A stretch of 64,000 nt of DNA from the NCBI RefSeq assembly GCF_000980885.2, contig NZ_LBDA02000024.1, positions 62,001-126,000 on the forward strand, given 5' to 3'. Below the pieces are notes generated by a model. That model worked only from the letters and a program-made list of their open reading frames with translations, had not been told where the DNA came from and made no database searches. The position numbers and the translations under genes are program-made. This stretch comes from Streptomyces malaysiense. GTDB taxonomy: Bacteria; Actinomycetota; Actinomycetes; Streptomycetales; Streptomycetaceae. Numbering within the stretch: position 1 is the stretch's first letter; the number at the start of each line of letters is the position of its first letter. Positions 25,079 through 32,173 of this stretch are shown here, one piece after another.

Positions 25079-26339
25079 GCTGATCGAGGCCGGCGAGGAC
25101 GCCAGGCGCCGCCTGGCCCGCCGCCGCTACGACCTCGACCTGGACGCCGTGGGCGGTGCGCTGCGCGCCCGGTCGGCGGCCAACGCCGAGGTGACCCGGC
25201 TGCGCACCGAGCTGAACAGAACGGCCAAGGCCCGCCGTTCGGGCCCGCCCAGCGAGGCGGAGAAGGAGGCGGCCCGCGCGCTGCGCGCCGAGGTGCAGCA
25301 GGCGGAGGGCCTCGCCCGCACCGCCGCGGCGGACCTGACCGAGCTGCTGCTGGGCATCCCCAACCTGCCGCTGGACGCCGTCCCGGACGGCGACTCCGAG
25401 AAGGAGGCCGTGGAGGTACGCCGGGGCGGTCCCGCGCCGCGTCCGGCGGCGGGCGCCCGGCACCACGCGGAGATCGGCGAGGCCCTCGGCATCCTCGACC
25501 CGCCGGCCGCGGCCAAGCTGTCCGGCGCCCGGTTCAGCGTGGCGCACGGCGCCGGGGCCCGCCTGGAGCGCGCCCTCGCCGACTTCTTCCTCGATCTGCA
25601 CACCCGCGAGCACGGCTACACCGAGCAGTCGGTGCCGTTCCTGGTCTCCCGGGACACCATGACCGGTACCGGGCAGCTCCCCAAGTTCGAGGAGGACCTG
25701 TTCCGCACCCAGGTCGGCGAGCGGGAGCTGTTCCTGATCCCGACCGCGGAGGTGCCGCTGACCAACCTGGTCTCCGGCGAGCTGCTGGACGCGCGGGCGC
25801 TGCCCTACGCCTTCACCGCCCGCACCCCCTGCTTCCGCGCGGAGGCGGGGGCGTACGGCCGTGACACCCGGGGCGTGCTGCGGCTGCACCAGTTCGAGAA
25901 GGTGGAGCTGGTGCGGATCTGCGCGCCGGAAGCGGCCCAGGAGCAGCTGGAGCTGATGGTCGGGCACGCCGAGGAGTGCCTGCGCCTGCTCGAACTGTCC
26001 TTCCGCACGGTGCTGCTGCCCGCGGGCGACATGGGCTTCTCGGCGCGGATGACGTACGACATCGAGGTGTGGCTGCCGGGCGGTGACGCCTTCCGGGAGA
26101 TCTCCTCGGTGTCCGACTGCGGCACCTTCCAGGCGCGGCGCGCGGACATCCGGGTCAAGCGGGCCGACGGCCGCAAGTCGCCGGCCGCCACGCTGAACGG
26201 CTCGGCGCTGCCGATCGGGCGGACGGTGGCCGCGCTCCTGGAGCAGGGCGTGCAGGACGACGGTTCGGTGCTGCTGCCAAAGGCGCTCCAGCCGTACACC
26301 GGGTTCCGGCGGATCCTGCCGGGCGGCGCGACCGAGTGA
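25062..26339 (+). CDS. seryl-tRNA synthetase, cluster-encoded (VlmL-like)
   Basis: A 425-aa class II synthetase. The N-terminal helical arm (about 1-110) that reads the long variable arm of serine tRNA is present. The TAE serine-binding loop is at 228-230, motif 2 (RTPCFRAEAG to HQFEKVE) at 254-282, and motif 3 (NGSALPIGRTVAALLE) at 379-394, so it should be active. AGGAG precedes the ATG. Location in a biosynthetic operon with N-hydroxylase and diiron genes matches VlmL of valanimycin, which makes seryl-tRNA as a seryl donor. A serine tRNA-like gene at 31795-31888 is a candidate dedicated substrate, because SerRS does not need the anticodon. Confidence 0.92.
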   Translation: MHDPNELIEAGEDARRRLARRRYDLDLDAVGGALRARSAANAEVTRLRTELNRTAKARRSGPPSEAEKEAARALRAEVQQAEGLARTAAADLTELLLGIPNLPLDAVPDGDSEKEAVEVRRGGPAPRPAAGARHHAEIGEALGILDPPAAAKLSGARFSVAHGAGARLERALADFFLDLHTREHGYTEQSVPFLVSRDTMTGTGQLPKFEEDLFRTQVGERELFLIPTAEVPLTNLVSGELLDARALPYAFTARTPCFRAEAGAYGRDTRGVLRLHQFEKVELVRICAPEAAQEQLELMVGHAEECLRLLELSFRTVLLPAGDMGFSARMTYDIEVWLPGGDAFREISSVSDCGTFQARRADIRVKRADGRKSPAATLNGSALPIGRTVAALLEQGVQDDGSVLLPKALQPYTGFRRILPGGATE

Positions 26340-26342
26340 CAC

Positions 26343-26389
26343 CACGGGAAGGGGGCGGGTGCCGGACCGGCACCCGCCCCCTTCCCGTG
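26343..26389. terminator. long bidirectional terminator
   Basis: A near-perfect palindrome (arms 26343-26365 and 26367-26389) between the converging SerRS and FabI genes. Folding would give a very stable stem of about 20 bp that ends transcription from both sides. Confidence 0.85.
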
Positions 26390-26398
26390 TCCGCGCCG

Positions 26399-27166
26399 TC
26401 AGGCGCCCATCATGTGCACCCCGCCGTCCACGTGGACGATCTCGCCGGTGGTGCGCGGGAAGAAGTCCGACAGCAGGGCGACGACCCCGCGGGCGGTCGG
26501 CTCCGGGTCGGTGAGGTCCCAGCCGGCCGGGGCCCGGCCGGTGGTCCATACGTCGGCCAGTTCACCGAAGCCGGGGATGGACCTGGCGGCCATGGAGCGC
26601 AGCGGGCCGGCCGCGACCAGGTTGCTGCGGATGCCGAACTCGCCCAGGTCGCGGGCGAGATAGCGGCTGGTGGACTCCAGGGCGGCCTTGGCGACGCCCA
26701 TCCAGTCGTAGTGCGGCCAGGCCACGGCCGCGTCGAAGGTGAGCCCGACGACCGAGCCGCCGCGCCGCTTGAGCAGCGGGAGGCAGGCGGTGGTCAGGGA
26801 CTTCAGCGAGTACGCCGAGACGTGCACGGCGGTCGAGACGTCGTCCCAGGTGCCGTCGAGGAAGTCGAAGGCGCCCTGGGGGCCGAAGGCGATGGAGTGC
26901 ACCACGCCGTCGAGGCCGTCGGTGTGCGCGCCGACCCGCTCGGCCAGGGTGTCCAGGTGGTCCTGGTCGGTGACGTCCAGCTCGATGACGGGTGCGGGCT
27001 TCGGCAGCTTCGCCGCGAACCGTTCGATCAGGGAGAGCCGCCCGAACCCGGTGAGCAGGACCTCGGCGCCCTCCTGCTGGGCGATCCGCGCCACGTGGAA
27101 GGCGATGGAGGCGTCGGTGACCACGCCGGTCACCAGGACGCGCTTGCCCGCGAGGATGCCGCTCAT
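26399..27166 (-). CDS. enoyl-ACP reductase, FabI/InhA type
   Basis: A 255-aa short-chain dehydrogenase-like enoyl reductase. The active site HYDWMGVAK has the Tyr and Lys six residues apart as in InhA. The N-terminal cofactor motif VTGVVTDASIAF and the C-terminal GEIVHVDGGVHMMGA are typical. It reduces trans-2-enoyl-ACP with NADH. It lies in a cluster operon after ferredoxin rather than next to fabG, so it is probably a second, pathway copy. It could replace the broken ER of the PKS in trans, serve the KASIII/KASII set, or be a resistant target copy. The start overlaps the ferredoxin stop. Confidence 0.9.
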   Translation of the reverse strand: MSGILAGKRVLVTGVVTDASIAFHVARIAQQEGAEVLLTGFGRLSLIERFAAKLPKPAPVIELDVTDQDHLDTLAERVGAHTDGLDGVVHSIAFGPQGAFDFLDGTWDDVSTAVHVSAYSLKSLTTACLPLLKRRGGSVVGLTFDAAVAWPHYDWMGVAKAALESTSRYLARDLGEFGIRSNLVAAGPLRSMAARSIPGFGELADVWTTGRAPAGWDLTDPEPTARGVVALLSDFFPRTTGEIVHVDGGVHMMGA

Positions 27167-27489
27167 GCCGACACCTTCTTCGGCAGGGCGCTCACCAGCG
27201 GGGAGTCATGGTCCTGGGGGCCGGCCGCGCTGCCGCCACCGGGTGAGCCGAGGGCGGCGAAGAAGTCGGCGTTGGAGGCGGCGTGGTCGTCGCCCCACTC
27301 CTCGGGCAGGTCGTCCGCGAAGTAGATGGCGTCGACCGGGCACACCGGTTCGCAGGCGCCGCAGTCCACGCATTCCTCCGGATGGATGTACAGGGCGCGA
27401 CGGCCCTCGTAGATGCAGTCCACGGGGCATTCGTCGATGCAGGAGCGGTCCTTGATGTCGACGCAGGGCAGTCCTATGACGTAGGCCAT
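27163..27489 (-). CDS. 7Fe ferredoxin ([3Fe-4S][4Fe-4S])
   Basis: A 108-aa bacterial-type ferredoxin: MAYVIGLPCVDIKDRSCIDECPVDC and CVDCGACEPVCPVDA supply the cluster ligands as in actinobacterial FdxA. The C-terminal tail of about 45 residues is longer than usual. ATG at 27489 with GGAG before it; an ATG at 27501 has no spacing for a ribosome site. A likely electron donor for the desaturase or the diiron oxygenase of the cluster. Confidence 0.9.
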   Translation of the reverse strand: MAYVIGLPCVDIKDRSCIDECPVDCIYEGRRALYIHPEECVDCGACEPVCPVDAIYFADDLPEEWGDDHAASNADFFAALGSPGGGSAAGPQDHDSPLVSALPKKVSA

Positions 27490-27517
27490 GCTCAACTCCA
27501 TCCTCCATAGGGGTTGT

Positions 27518-28888
27518 TCACTTCAGACAGACACCGGTGGTGCGCTCGCCGAGGAAGAACACGGTGACGGCGAGTACGGCCATGGCGGCGGCGATGACGC
27601 CGAACAGCGCCCCGGGACCGTGCGCGTCGAGGACCGGCAGCAGCGCGAACGGCATTGCGCCGGCGCTGAGTTTGGACAGCGAGTACGCCGCGCCCGCGGC
27701 GGTGGCCCGGATCTCGGTCGGGTACTGCTCGGAGAGGTACACGTGCGAGACGCTGGAGAAGACGTTGCTGAAAAGGGTGTAGGCGAACCCGCACAGCACG
27801 ATGAGTTCCGCCGACCCGGCGTAGGCGAAGCCCAGTCCGGCGACCATCATGGCGGCGGCCGAGACGGCGACGAGGGTACGGCGCTCCACGCGGTCCACGA
27901 TCGGCAGCACGAGCGCGGAACCCACCGGGTAGCCGAGGAAGGACAGCGCGGTGAAGCCGAGTCCGGCGACGACGCCGTAGCCCTTGGCGGCGACGATCTG
28001 CGGGGCGAGGGCGCCGAAGCCGTAGTAGCCGACGACGGACAGGACGCAGAACACCCACAGCACGAGGGTGCGGCGCAGCAGTCCGGGCCGGAAGATGTCG
28101 CGCAGCCGGGTCTCCCGCGCGGCCCCGGTGTCCTGTCCCGCGGCGGGCGGGGCCAGGGGCAGCCCCTGCCCGGCCGCCTCGGCCTCCAGCCGGGCGACCA
28201 GACGGTCGGCCTCCTCGGTGCGGCCGGCGGCGGCGAGCCAGCGCGGGGACTCGATCAGCTGCCGGCGCAGGCCCCACACGAGGGCGGAGCCGAGGGCGCC
28301 GAGCACGAACAGCCAGCGCCAGCCGGCCACCCCGAGCGGGGAGAGGGGCACCAGCCACAGGGCGGCGAAGCCGACCGCGGGCACCCCGCAGAAGGCGAGG
28401 GTGTAGGCCCAGGCGATGAACCGGCCGCGCTTGGAGGCGGGCAGCACATCGGCCAGATAGCAGTCGGACAGGGCCTGTTCGGCGCCGATGCCGAGACCGG
28501 CGAGGAAGCGGGTGACGATCAGCCAGGCGGCGTTGGGCGCGAAGGCTCCGAGCAGCGAACAGGCCGAGTAGATGGCCAGGTTGATCAGGAAGGCCCGACG
28601 CCGGCCGAACCGGTCCGCGATCCGGCCGAGCGTCAGGGATCCGATGAACTGGCCGACGAACGCGGAGGCCAGGACGAGTTTGAGCGAGGTCGTACCGAAG
28701 CCGAAGTCGCTCTGAAGCACCTTGCCGATAGTGCCGGAGAGGTTGTTCTCGAAGGTGTCGAAGAACAGGCCGACGCCGATGACCGCGGTGAGTCTTCGGT
28801 GCAGGGGAGTGATCGGCATGCGGTCCAGGCGGGCGCCGATCGGGGCGGGAGCGGCGAGACCGCCGGCCGCGGCGGTGGTCTGGGACAT
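27518..28888 (-). CDS. MFS transporter, sugar/aromatic-acid porter type
   Basis: A 456-aa, 12-TM MFS protein of the metabolite:H+ symporter/sugar porter type. Motifs: GRIADRFGRRRAF between TM2 and TM3, RFLAGLGIGAEQ in TM4, ESPRWL before the central loop, and YLSEQYPTEIRATAAG after TM10. It differs in type from the two drug exporters at the left end. It lies 28 bp before the ferredoxin gene, so it heads an MFS-ferredoxin-FabI unit. Substrate unknown; precursor uptake or product efflux are both possible. Confidence 0.83.
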   Translation of the reverse strand: MSQTTAAAGGLAAPAPIGARLDRMPITPLHRRLTAVIGVGLFFDTFENNLSGTIGKVLQSDFGFGTTSLKLVLASAFVGQFIGSLTLGRIADRFGRRRAFLINLAIYSACSLLGAFAPNAAWLIVTRFLAGLGIGAEQALSDCYLADVLPASKRGRFIAWAYTLAFCGVPAVGFAALWLVPLSPLGVAGWRWLFVLGALGSALVWGLRRQLIESPRWLAAAGRTEEADRLVARLEAEAAGQGLPLAPPAAGQDTGAARETRLRDIFRPGLLRRTLVLWVFCVLSVVGYYGFGALAPQIVAAKGYGVVAGLGFTALSFLGYPVGSALVLPIVDRVERRTLVAVSAAAMMVAGLGFAYAGSAELIVLCGFAYTLFSNVFSSVSHVYLSEQYPTEIRATAAGAAYSLSKLSAGAMPFALLPVLDAHGPGALFGVIAAAMAVLAVTVFFLGERTTGVCLK

Positions 28889-28947
28889 GGGGCTGGCTCC
28901 TTGGAGACTGCTGTCGCACGCTTTCGCTGTGCTGGTGGGGAAGGAAC

Positions 28948-28974
28948 CGCCCGGGTCACCGGCGGACCCGGGCG
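28948..28974 (-). terminator. hairpin after the desaturase gene
   Basis: Perfect 10-bp stem (28948-28957 with 28965-28974) and 7-nt loop, 59 bp past the desaturase stop and 60 bp before the MFS start. It probably separates the two transcription units. Confidence 0.6.
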
Positions 28975-29032
28975 TGCGGCCCGGGGGCCAGGTGTGGGGG
29001 TGGGTCGGGATCGATCGACGGGGGTCGGGGGA

Positions 29033-30133
29033 TCAGGCCGCTTCCACGGCCTGGCGGCGGATCTGCTCGTCGACGTCACCGCGCCGCACCGGCGCGCTGA
29101 CCTCGTGGAGGAAGGAGGCGACCTCGCGGTACGAGCGCCAGAAGCCGACCTCGTGGTACGGCACGCCGCGTTCGGCGCAGTACTCCATGGTCAGTTCGCG
29201 GGCGCGCGGCAGGCTCTTCTGCGGCATGGCCGGGAACAGATGGTGCTCGACCTGGTAGTTGAGGCCGCCGTACAGGAAGTCGATGAGCAGGCTGGGGCGG
29301 ATGTTGCGGGAGGTGAGCACCTGGCGCTCCAGCCAGTCCAGGCTCTCCTCCTCGCCGTCACGGACCTGCATGCCCTTGTGGTTCGGGGCGAAGATCATGC
29401 CGAAGTACACGCCCAGGGCGGCGTGCTGGACGACGATGAAGGCAACGGCGAGGGCCGGGGACAGGACGGTGAAGACGCAGGTGAGGTAGACGGCGGCGCG
29501 CAGCAGGATGAGGAAGGTCTCCAGCACGGGACGCTTGGTCTTGCCGCCGGTGATGGACATGACCGCGGTCTTCAGCATCTTGAAGCCCTCGAGGACCAGC
29601 AGCACGAAGAACAGCACGCTCTGGTAGCGCACCACGAACTTCTGGGTGCCCTTGCGGGTCGGGTACTGCTTGATGTCGAAGATGGCGGTACGCCGGCCGA
29701 TGTCCGGGTCCATGTCGAGGTGGTTGGGGTTGGAGTGGTGCCGGTTGTGGTGGTTGACCCACCAGCCGTAGCTGACCCCGTTGACCAGGTTGGCGTGCAC
29801 GTAGCCGACGGCGGAGGCGGCCTTCTTGCTGCGGAACATGGCCTTGTGGCCGGCGTCGTGCCACATGAAGGCCGACTGGCCGCCGCACAGGCCCATCCAC
29901 ACGGCGGTGAGCAGCTGCCACCAGGTGTCGCCCAGTTCGAAGAACGCGATGAACCCGACGGCCAGCAGGGCGGTGTTGAGGGCGAGCTTGCCCACGTAGT
30001 AACGCGGGTTCAGATCGAGGAGACCCTCGGCCTTGACCCGTTTGAGCAGTTCGGCGAAGGTGGCCGACGCGCCGGTACGTTCGCCGCCCGGTGCGGCCGC
30101 GGCCACGGCTTCCTGTATGTGCGGACGCTGCAT
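29033..30133 (-). CDS. membrane fatty acid desaturase
   Basis: A 366-aa integral membrane diiron desaturase of the acyl-lipid class. The three histidine boxes are HDAGH, HHNRHH and QVEHH; the Gln in the third box is typical of front-end type enzymes, but no cytochrome b5 domain is present, so an external donor such as the nearby ferredoxin is needed. Its place in the cluster suggests that it desaturates the alkyl chain. Elaiomycin- and jietacin-type azoxy compounds carry alkenyl groups next to nitrogen, which makes this a plausible tailoring step; the position of desaturation is not deducible. Confidence 0.87.
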   Translation of the reverse strand: MQRPHIQEAVAAAAPGGERTGASATFAELLKRVKAEGLLDLNPRYYVGKLALNTALLAVGFIAFFELGDTWWQLLTAVWMGLCGGQSAFMWHDAGHKAMFRSKKAASAVGYVHANLVNGVSYGWWVNHHNRHHSNPNHLDMDPDIGRRTAIFDIKQYPTRKGTQKFVVRYQSVLFFVLLVLEGFKMLKTAVMSITGGKTKRPVLETFLILLRAAVYLTCVFTVLSPALAVAFIVVQHAALGVYFGMIFAPNHKGMQVRDGEEESLDWLERQVLTSRNIRPSLLIDFLYGGLNYQVEHHLFPAMPQKSLPRARELTMEYCAERGVPYHEVGFWRSYREVASFLHEVSAPVRRGDVDEQIRRQAVEAA

Positions 30134-30282
30134 GCGTTGCTCTCCTTGGGAGAAAGTGCCCGGTAGCGGGCGGCGGCGCCGCTGCCCCGCGGACCTGCGG
30201 ACCTGCGGGCGCCGCGAGTCGACTTCAGCTCCCGCGTGGCGTCACCGCCGCGGGCTGTGGCCCGCCCGGCGGACCCGGGCGA

Positions 30283-30306
30283 CGGGAGTGCAGTGCGGCA
30301 CTCCCG
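30283..30306. repeat. hairpin upstream of the desaturase
   Basis: Perfect 9-bp stem (30283-30291 with 30298-30306), 6-nt loop. It lies between the SARP-type repeats and the desaturase start, so it may be in a long 5' leader, or end readthrough from the transferase operon. Confidence 0.4.
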
Positions 30307-30351
30307 GACCCGGACCACCGGGCGAACGTACGTCCAGCGTTCCGTGCACCA

Positions 30352-30378
30352 CTGATGTGGCACTGATACCGGTCTGAT
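30352..30378 (-). promoter_or_regulatory. SARP-type triple repeat before the desaturase
   Basis: Three copies of CTGAT on the plus strand (30352, 30363, 30374), i.e. ATCAG on the coding strand, each 11 bp apart. The orientation relative to the downstream gene is the same as at the ACP, aldehyde dehydrogenase and KASIII-like promoters. The 5' leader would be about 200 nt. Confidence 0.6.
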
Positions 30379-30428
30379 CGGGCCAACCTCGCCCCGGCGG
30401 CCGGTACCCGGGCCGCCCGTGCGGCCAC

Positions 30429-30578
30429 TCAGGCGGTCGCCTCGGCGCGCAGGCGGTCGTCCAGGGCGCGCACCGCGGCGTCGGCGCCCTCGGCGACCTG
30501 GGCGTCGTCGGGGGCGCCGATGACGGCCATCAGCTGCTCGACCACGGCGTGCGAGAGATCCTCGGTGGACTGGCTCAT
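30429..30578 (-). CDS. 49-aa protein of unknown function
   Basis: A short acidic helical protein beginning MSQSTEDLSHAVVEQLM and ending in DDRLRAEATA. It has no recognised motif. A good ribosome binding site (AGGAGAC, 8 bp before ATG) and the position 32 bp after the transferase stop argue that it is real and co-transcribed. It could be an accessory subunit of the transferase or of the membrane enzyme. I do not recognise a family. Confidence 0.6.
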   Translation of the reverse strand: MSQSTEDLSHAVVEQLMAVIGAPDDAQVAEGADAAVRALDDRLRAEATA

Positions 30579-30610
30579 TTCATCGTCTCCTGTCGATGTC
30601 GGGGTGGGTG

Positions 30611-31618
30611 TCAGAACGCCTTGCAGGCACGGAAGATGTGCGCGAAGCCGGGCAGCGAGGCCTGCGGGCCGTCGAAGGCGACGTACTCGGGGATCAGCAG
30701 GTCGGGGGCCCACTTCTGCTTGTACGACAGCTGGGTCTGTGCCGGGTACAGCGCCGCGCCCTCGGCCCACAGGGCGTGCATCAGCCACTGGAACCCGGGG
30801 CTGTGGGTGTCCAGTTCGTGCCCGGCGTCCAGCCCGGTGAACGGCGTGAAGCCGAAGTGCAGCCACTCGACGCCCTCGGCGCGGAAGATCTCGATGGCGT
30901 GCGCGTTGATGGCCTCCATCAGGCCCGGCGAGCCCTCGGGGATGCGCCGGCTGAGGTCGTGCATCCAGCCGGCCCGGCTGCCGTAGACCGGCGAGTACGA
31001 GATGTAGGCGACCGGCTCGCCGTCGATGGTGCCGCTGAACAGCCGCCGCTGCGCCTGGGCCGGCCCGCCGATCTGGCCGACCAGGAACTCCAGTTGCTGC
31101 GCGCCGCCCTTGGAGCCGAGCCACGCCTTGTCGATCACGGCGATGTCGTCGGCGACCTCGGCCGCGTCGACCTCCTGGATCTGGAGGCCGTTGCGCAGCG
31201 CGCGGGAGATCTTGTTGCGCAGCTGCATGAACTTGGTGCCGCGCAGCGTGAAGTCCTCCAGCCCGACCGCCCAGGAGGCGCCGATCTGGTTGACGACGCA
31301 GCCGCGCGCCGCGTACCGCTCGGCGTCGGCCCGCTGGAGCTGCACCCCGACCAGGCTCAGACCCTCGTCGCGGACGTAGGTCCGGAAGGCGTCCAGGAGG
31401 GTGTCGTAGTCGCCCTCGGCGGCGAACGGGCCGCCGAACTGCACGGCCCAGCGGCCGGTGCGGCGGTAGACGACGACACCGTCCACGCCCGGGACGGTGA
31501 AGACACTGTTTCCGCTGTTGAGCGCGAGGAAGGAACTCGGGTTCTCGCTGGCGGTGTGGGCACGTATCGCGTCGAGAATCAGACTGTCCGCACCGGTCTC
31601 GGTGGTGATCGCGGTCAT
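30611..31618 (-). CDS. DUF2156 aminoacyl-tRNA-dependent transferase (VlmA-like)
   Basis: A 335-aa protein of the DUF2156 class, the GNAT-like fold found in the catalytic part of lysylphosphatidylglycerol synthase (MprF) and in aminoacyl-tRNA-dependent transferases. Family-like segments include VVYRRTGRWAVQFGGPFA, KFMQLRNKISRALRNGL, GSRAGWMHDLSRR and AIEIFRAEGVEWLHFGFTPF near the C-terminal half. ATG at 31618 after a G-rich site; the frame upstream is not needed. In valanimycin biosynthesis VlmA moves serine from seryl-tRNA to isobutylhydroxylamine. With SerRS, N-hydroxylase and diiron enzyme in the same cluster, the same seryl transfer to an alkylhydroxylamine is the likely role. Confidence 0.8.
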   Translation of the reverse strand: MTAITTETGADSLILDAIRAHTASENPSSFLALNSGNSVFTVPGVDGVVVYRRTGRWAVQFGGPFAAEGDYDTLLDAFRTYVRDEGLSLVGVQLQRADAERYAARGCVVNQIGASWAVGLEDFTLRGTKFMQLRNKISRALRNGLQIQEVDAAEVADDIAVIDKAWLGSKGGAQQLEFLVGQIGGPAQAQRRLFSGTIDGEPVAYISYSPVYGSRAGWMHDLSRRIPEGSPGLMEAINAHAIEIFRAEGVEWLHFGFTPFTGLDAGHELDTHSPGFQWLMHALWAEGAALYPAQTQLSYKQKWAPDLLIPEYVAFDGPQASLPGFAHIFRACKAF

Positions 31619-31711
31619 TCCCCTACCCCTTTCGGGAGCGTTTTCCGTCAAAGGGAGTACAGCACCGCGACGTCGCCCCGGAAAAGAGCAGTTGGGCATT
31701 CATTTACCTAT

Positions 31712-31738
31712 GTCAGAACCGCGTCAGCATTCCGTCAG
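31712..31738 (+). promoter_or_regulatory. SARP-type triple repeat upstream of the tRNA-like gene
   Basis: Three GTCAG copies at 31712, 31723 and 31734, in perfect 11-bp phase, on the plus strand. In the orientation seen at the other cluster promoters they point rightward, to the tRNA-like gene 57 bp downstream (or to the SARP gene further on), not to the leftward transferase. A TGTAGT at 31752 could serve as -10. Confidence 0.65.
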
Positions 31739-31794
31739 CCCTTACTGCCAATGTAGTTGACGTGAACGGCACCGGAATCCGGAGCCGAACACGG

Positions 31795-31888
31795 GGAGAG
31801 GTGCCCGGAGTGGCCGATCGGGGACCGTGTGCACCGCATTGGTCGGGCCTGACGGCCCACGCAGGTTCAAATCCTGCCCTCTCCGCCA
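31795..31888 (+). tRNA. serine-type tRNA-like RNA with aberrant anticodon arm
   Basis: A 94-nt class II tRNA structure. Acceptor stem GGAGAGG/CCTCTCC (31795-31801 with 31878-31884), all 7 pairs; discriminator G31885; CCA encoded at 31886-31888. U8/G9 at 31802-31803. D stem CCCG/CGGG (31804-31807 with 31819-31822) and loop GAGTGGCCGAT with the GG pair. Variable arm GGGCC-TGAC-GGCCC (31845-31858), 5 bp. T arm GCAGG-TTCAAAT-CCTGC (31861-31877). These are serine identity features. The anticodon region (31823-31844) is 22 nt: ACCG/TGGT pairs including one G-T, a T-T mismatch, then 10 nt that can pair further (TGC-ACC-GCA). No GGA, CGA, TGA or GCT occurs in it, and no 7-nt loop forms. SerRS does not read the anticodon, so charging is plausible while decoding is not. 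I infer a dedicated seryl donor for the DUF2156 transferase; a decayed tRNA-Ser is the alternative. Confidence 0.8.
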
Positions 31889-31913
31889 CGGCCGGAACCA
31901 TGGCTGGACGCGC

Positions 31914-31935
31914 TTCCCGCCCCGGGCGGTGGGAA
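31914..31935 (+). terminator. hairpin just downstream of the tRNA-like gene
   Basis: TTCCC/GGGAA arms (31914-31918 with 31931-31935) with extra inner GC pairs, 26 bp past the encoded CCA. Weak; it may help define the 3' end of the precursor. Confidence 0.35.
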
Positions 31936-32048
31936 ACAGCAGGCGTCCGTCCGTGAATTCGGCATCACCAGCCGGTGCTTCTGTGAACGCATTCGAGCAC
32001 CGGCACAACCCAGAGCCGCCGGCCGCCCCCCGTCCCGGCGGAACTAAC

Positions 32049-32088
32049 GCCCCGGCGGGCCGCGGTACAGGTCGAGGCCCGCCGGGGC
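32049..32088 (+). terminator. strong hairpin between tRNA-like gene and SARP gene
   Basis: Perfect 13-bp GC-rich stem (32049-32061 with 32076-32088), 14-nt loop. It separates the tRNA-like unit from the SARP gene, which then has about 85 bp left for its own promoter. The rest of 31889-32173 shows no gene. Confidence 0.65.
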
Positions 32089-32173
32089 ATGGCGCGTTCG
32101 GTCATTCTTTCTTTCACGGCAGCACCACTCCGGAAACACCGTCGGCGAGGAATTGTCATCTAGGGGGAAAGAT

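Noticed and set aside
31795..31888. Calling this an ordinary housekeeping tRNA-Ser
   Set aside because: No serine anticodon and no 7-nt anticodon loop can be drawn from 31823-31844, so it cannot serve normal decoding.
31795..31888. Remnant of a tRNA attachment site of an integrative element
   Set aside because: Attachment remnants usually keep only the 3' part; here both 5' and 3' halves pair perfectly and no integrase gene is in the window.
31713..31901. Antisense and sense open frames covering the tRNA-like gene
   Set aside because: They have no ribosome site and run through a sequence whose pairing fits a tRNA at every stem; codon pattern is not coding-like.
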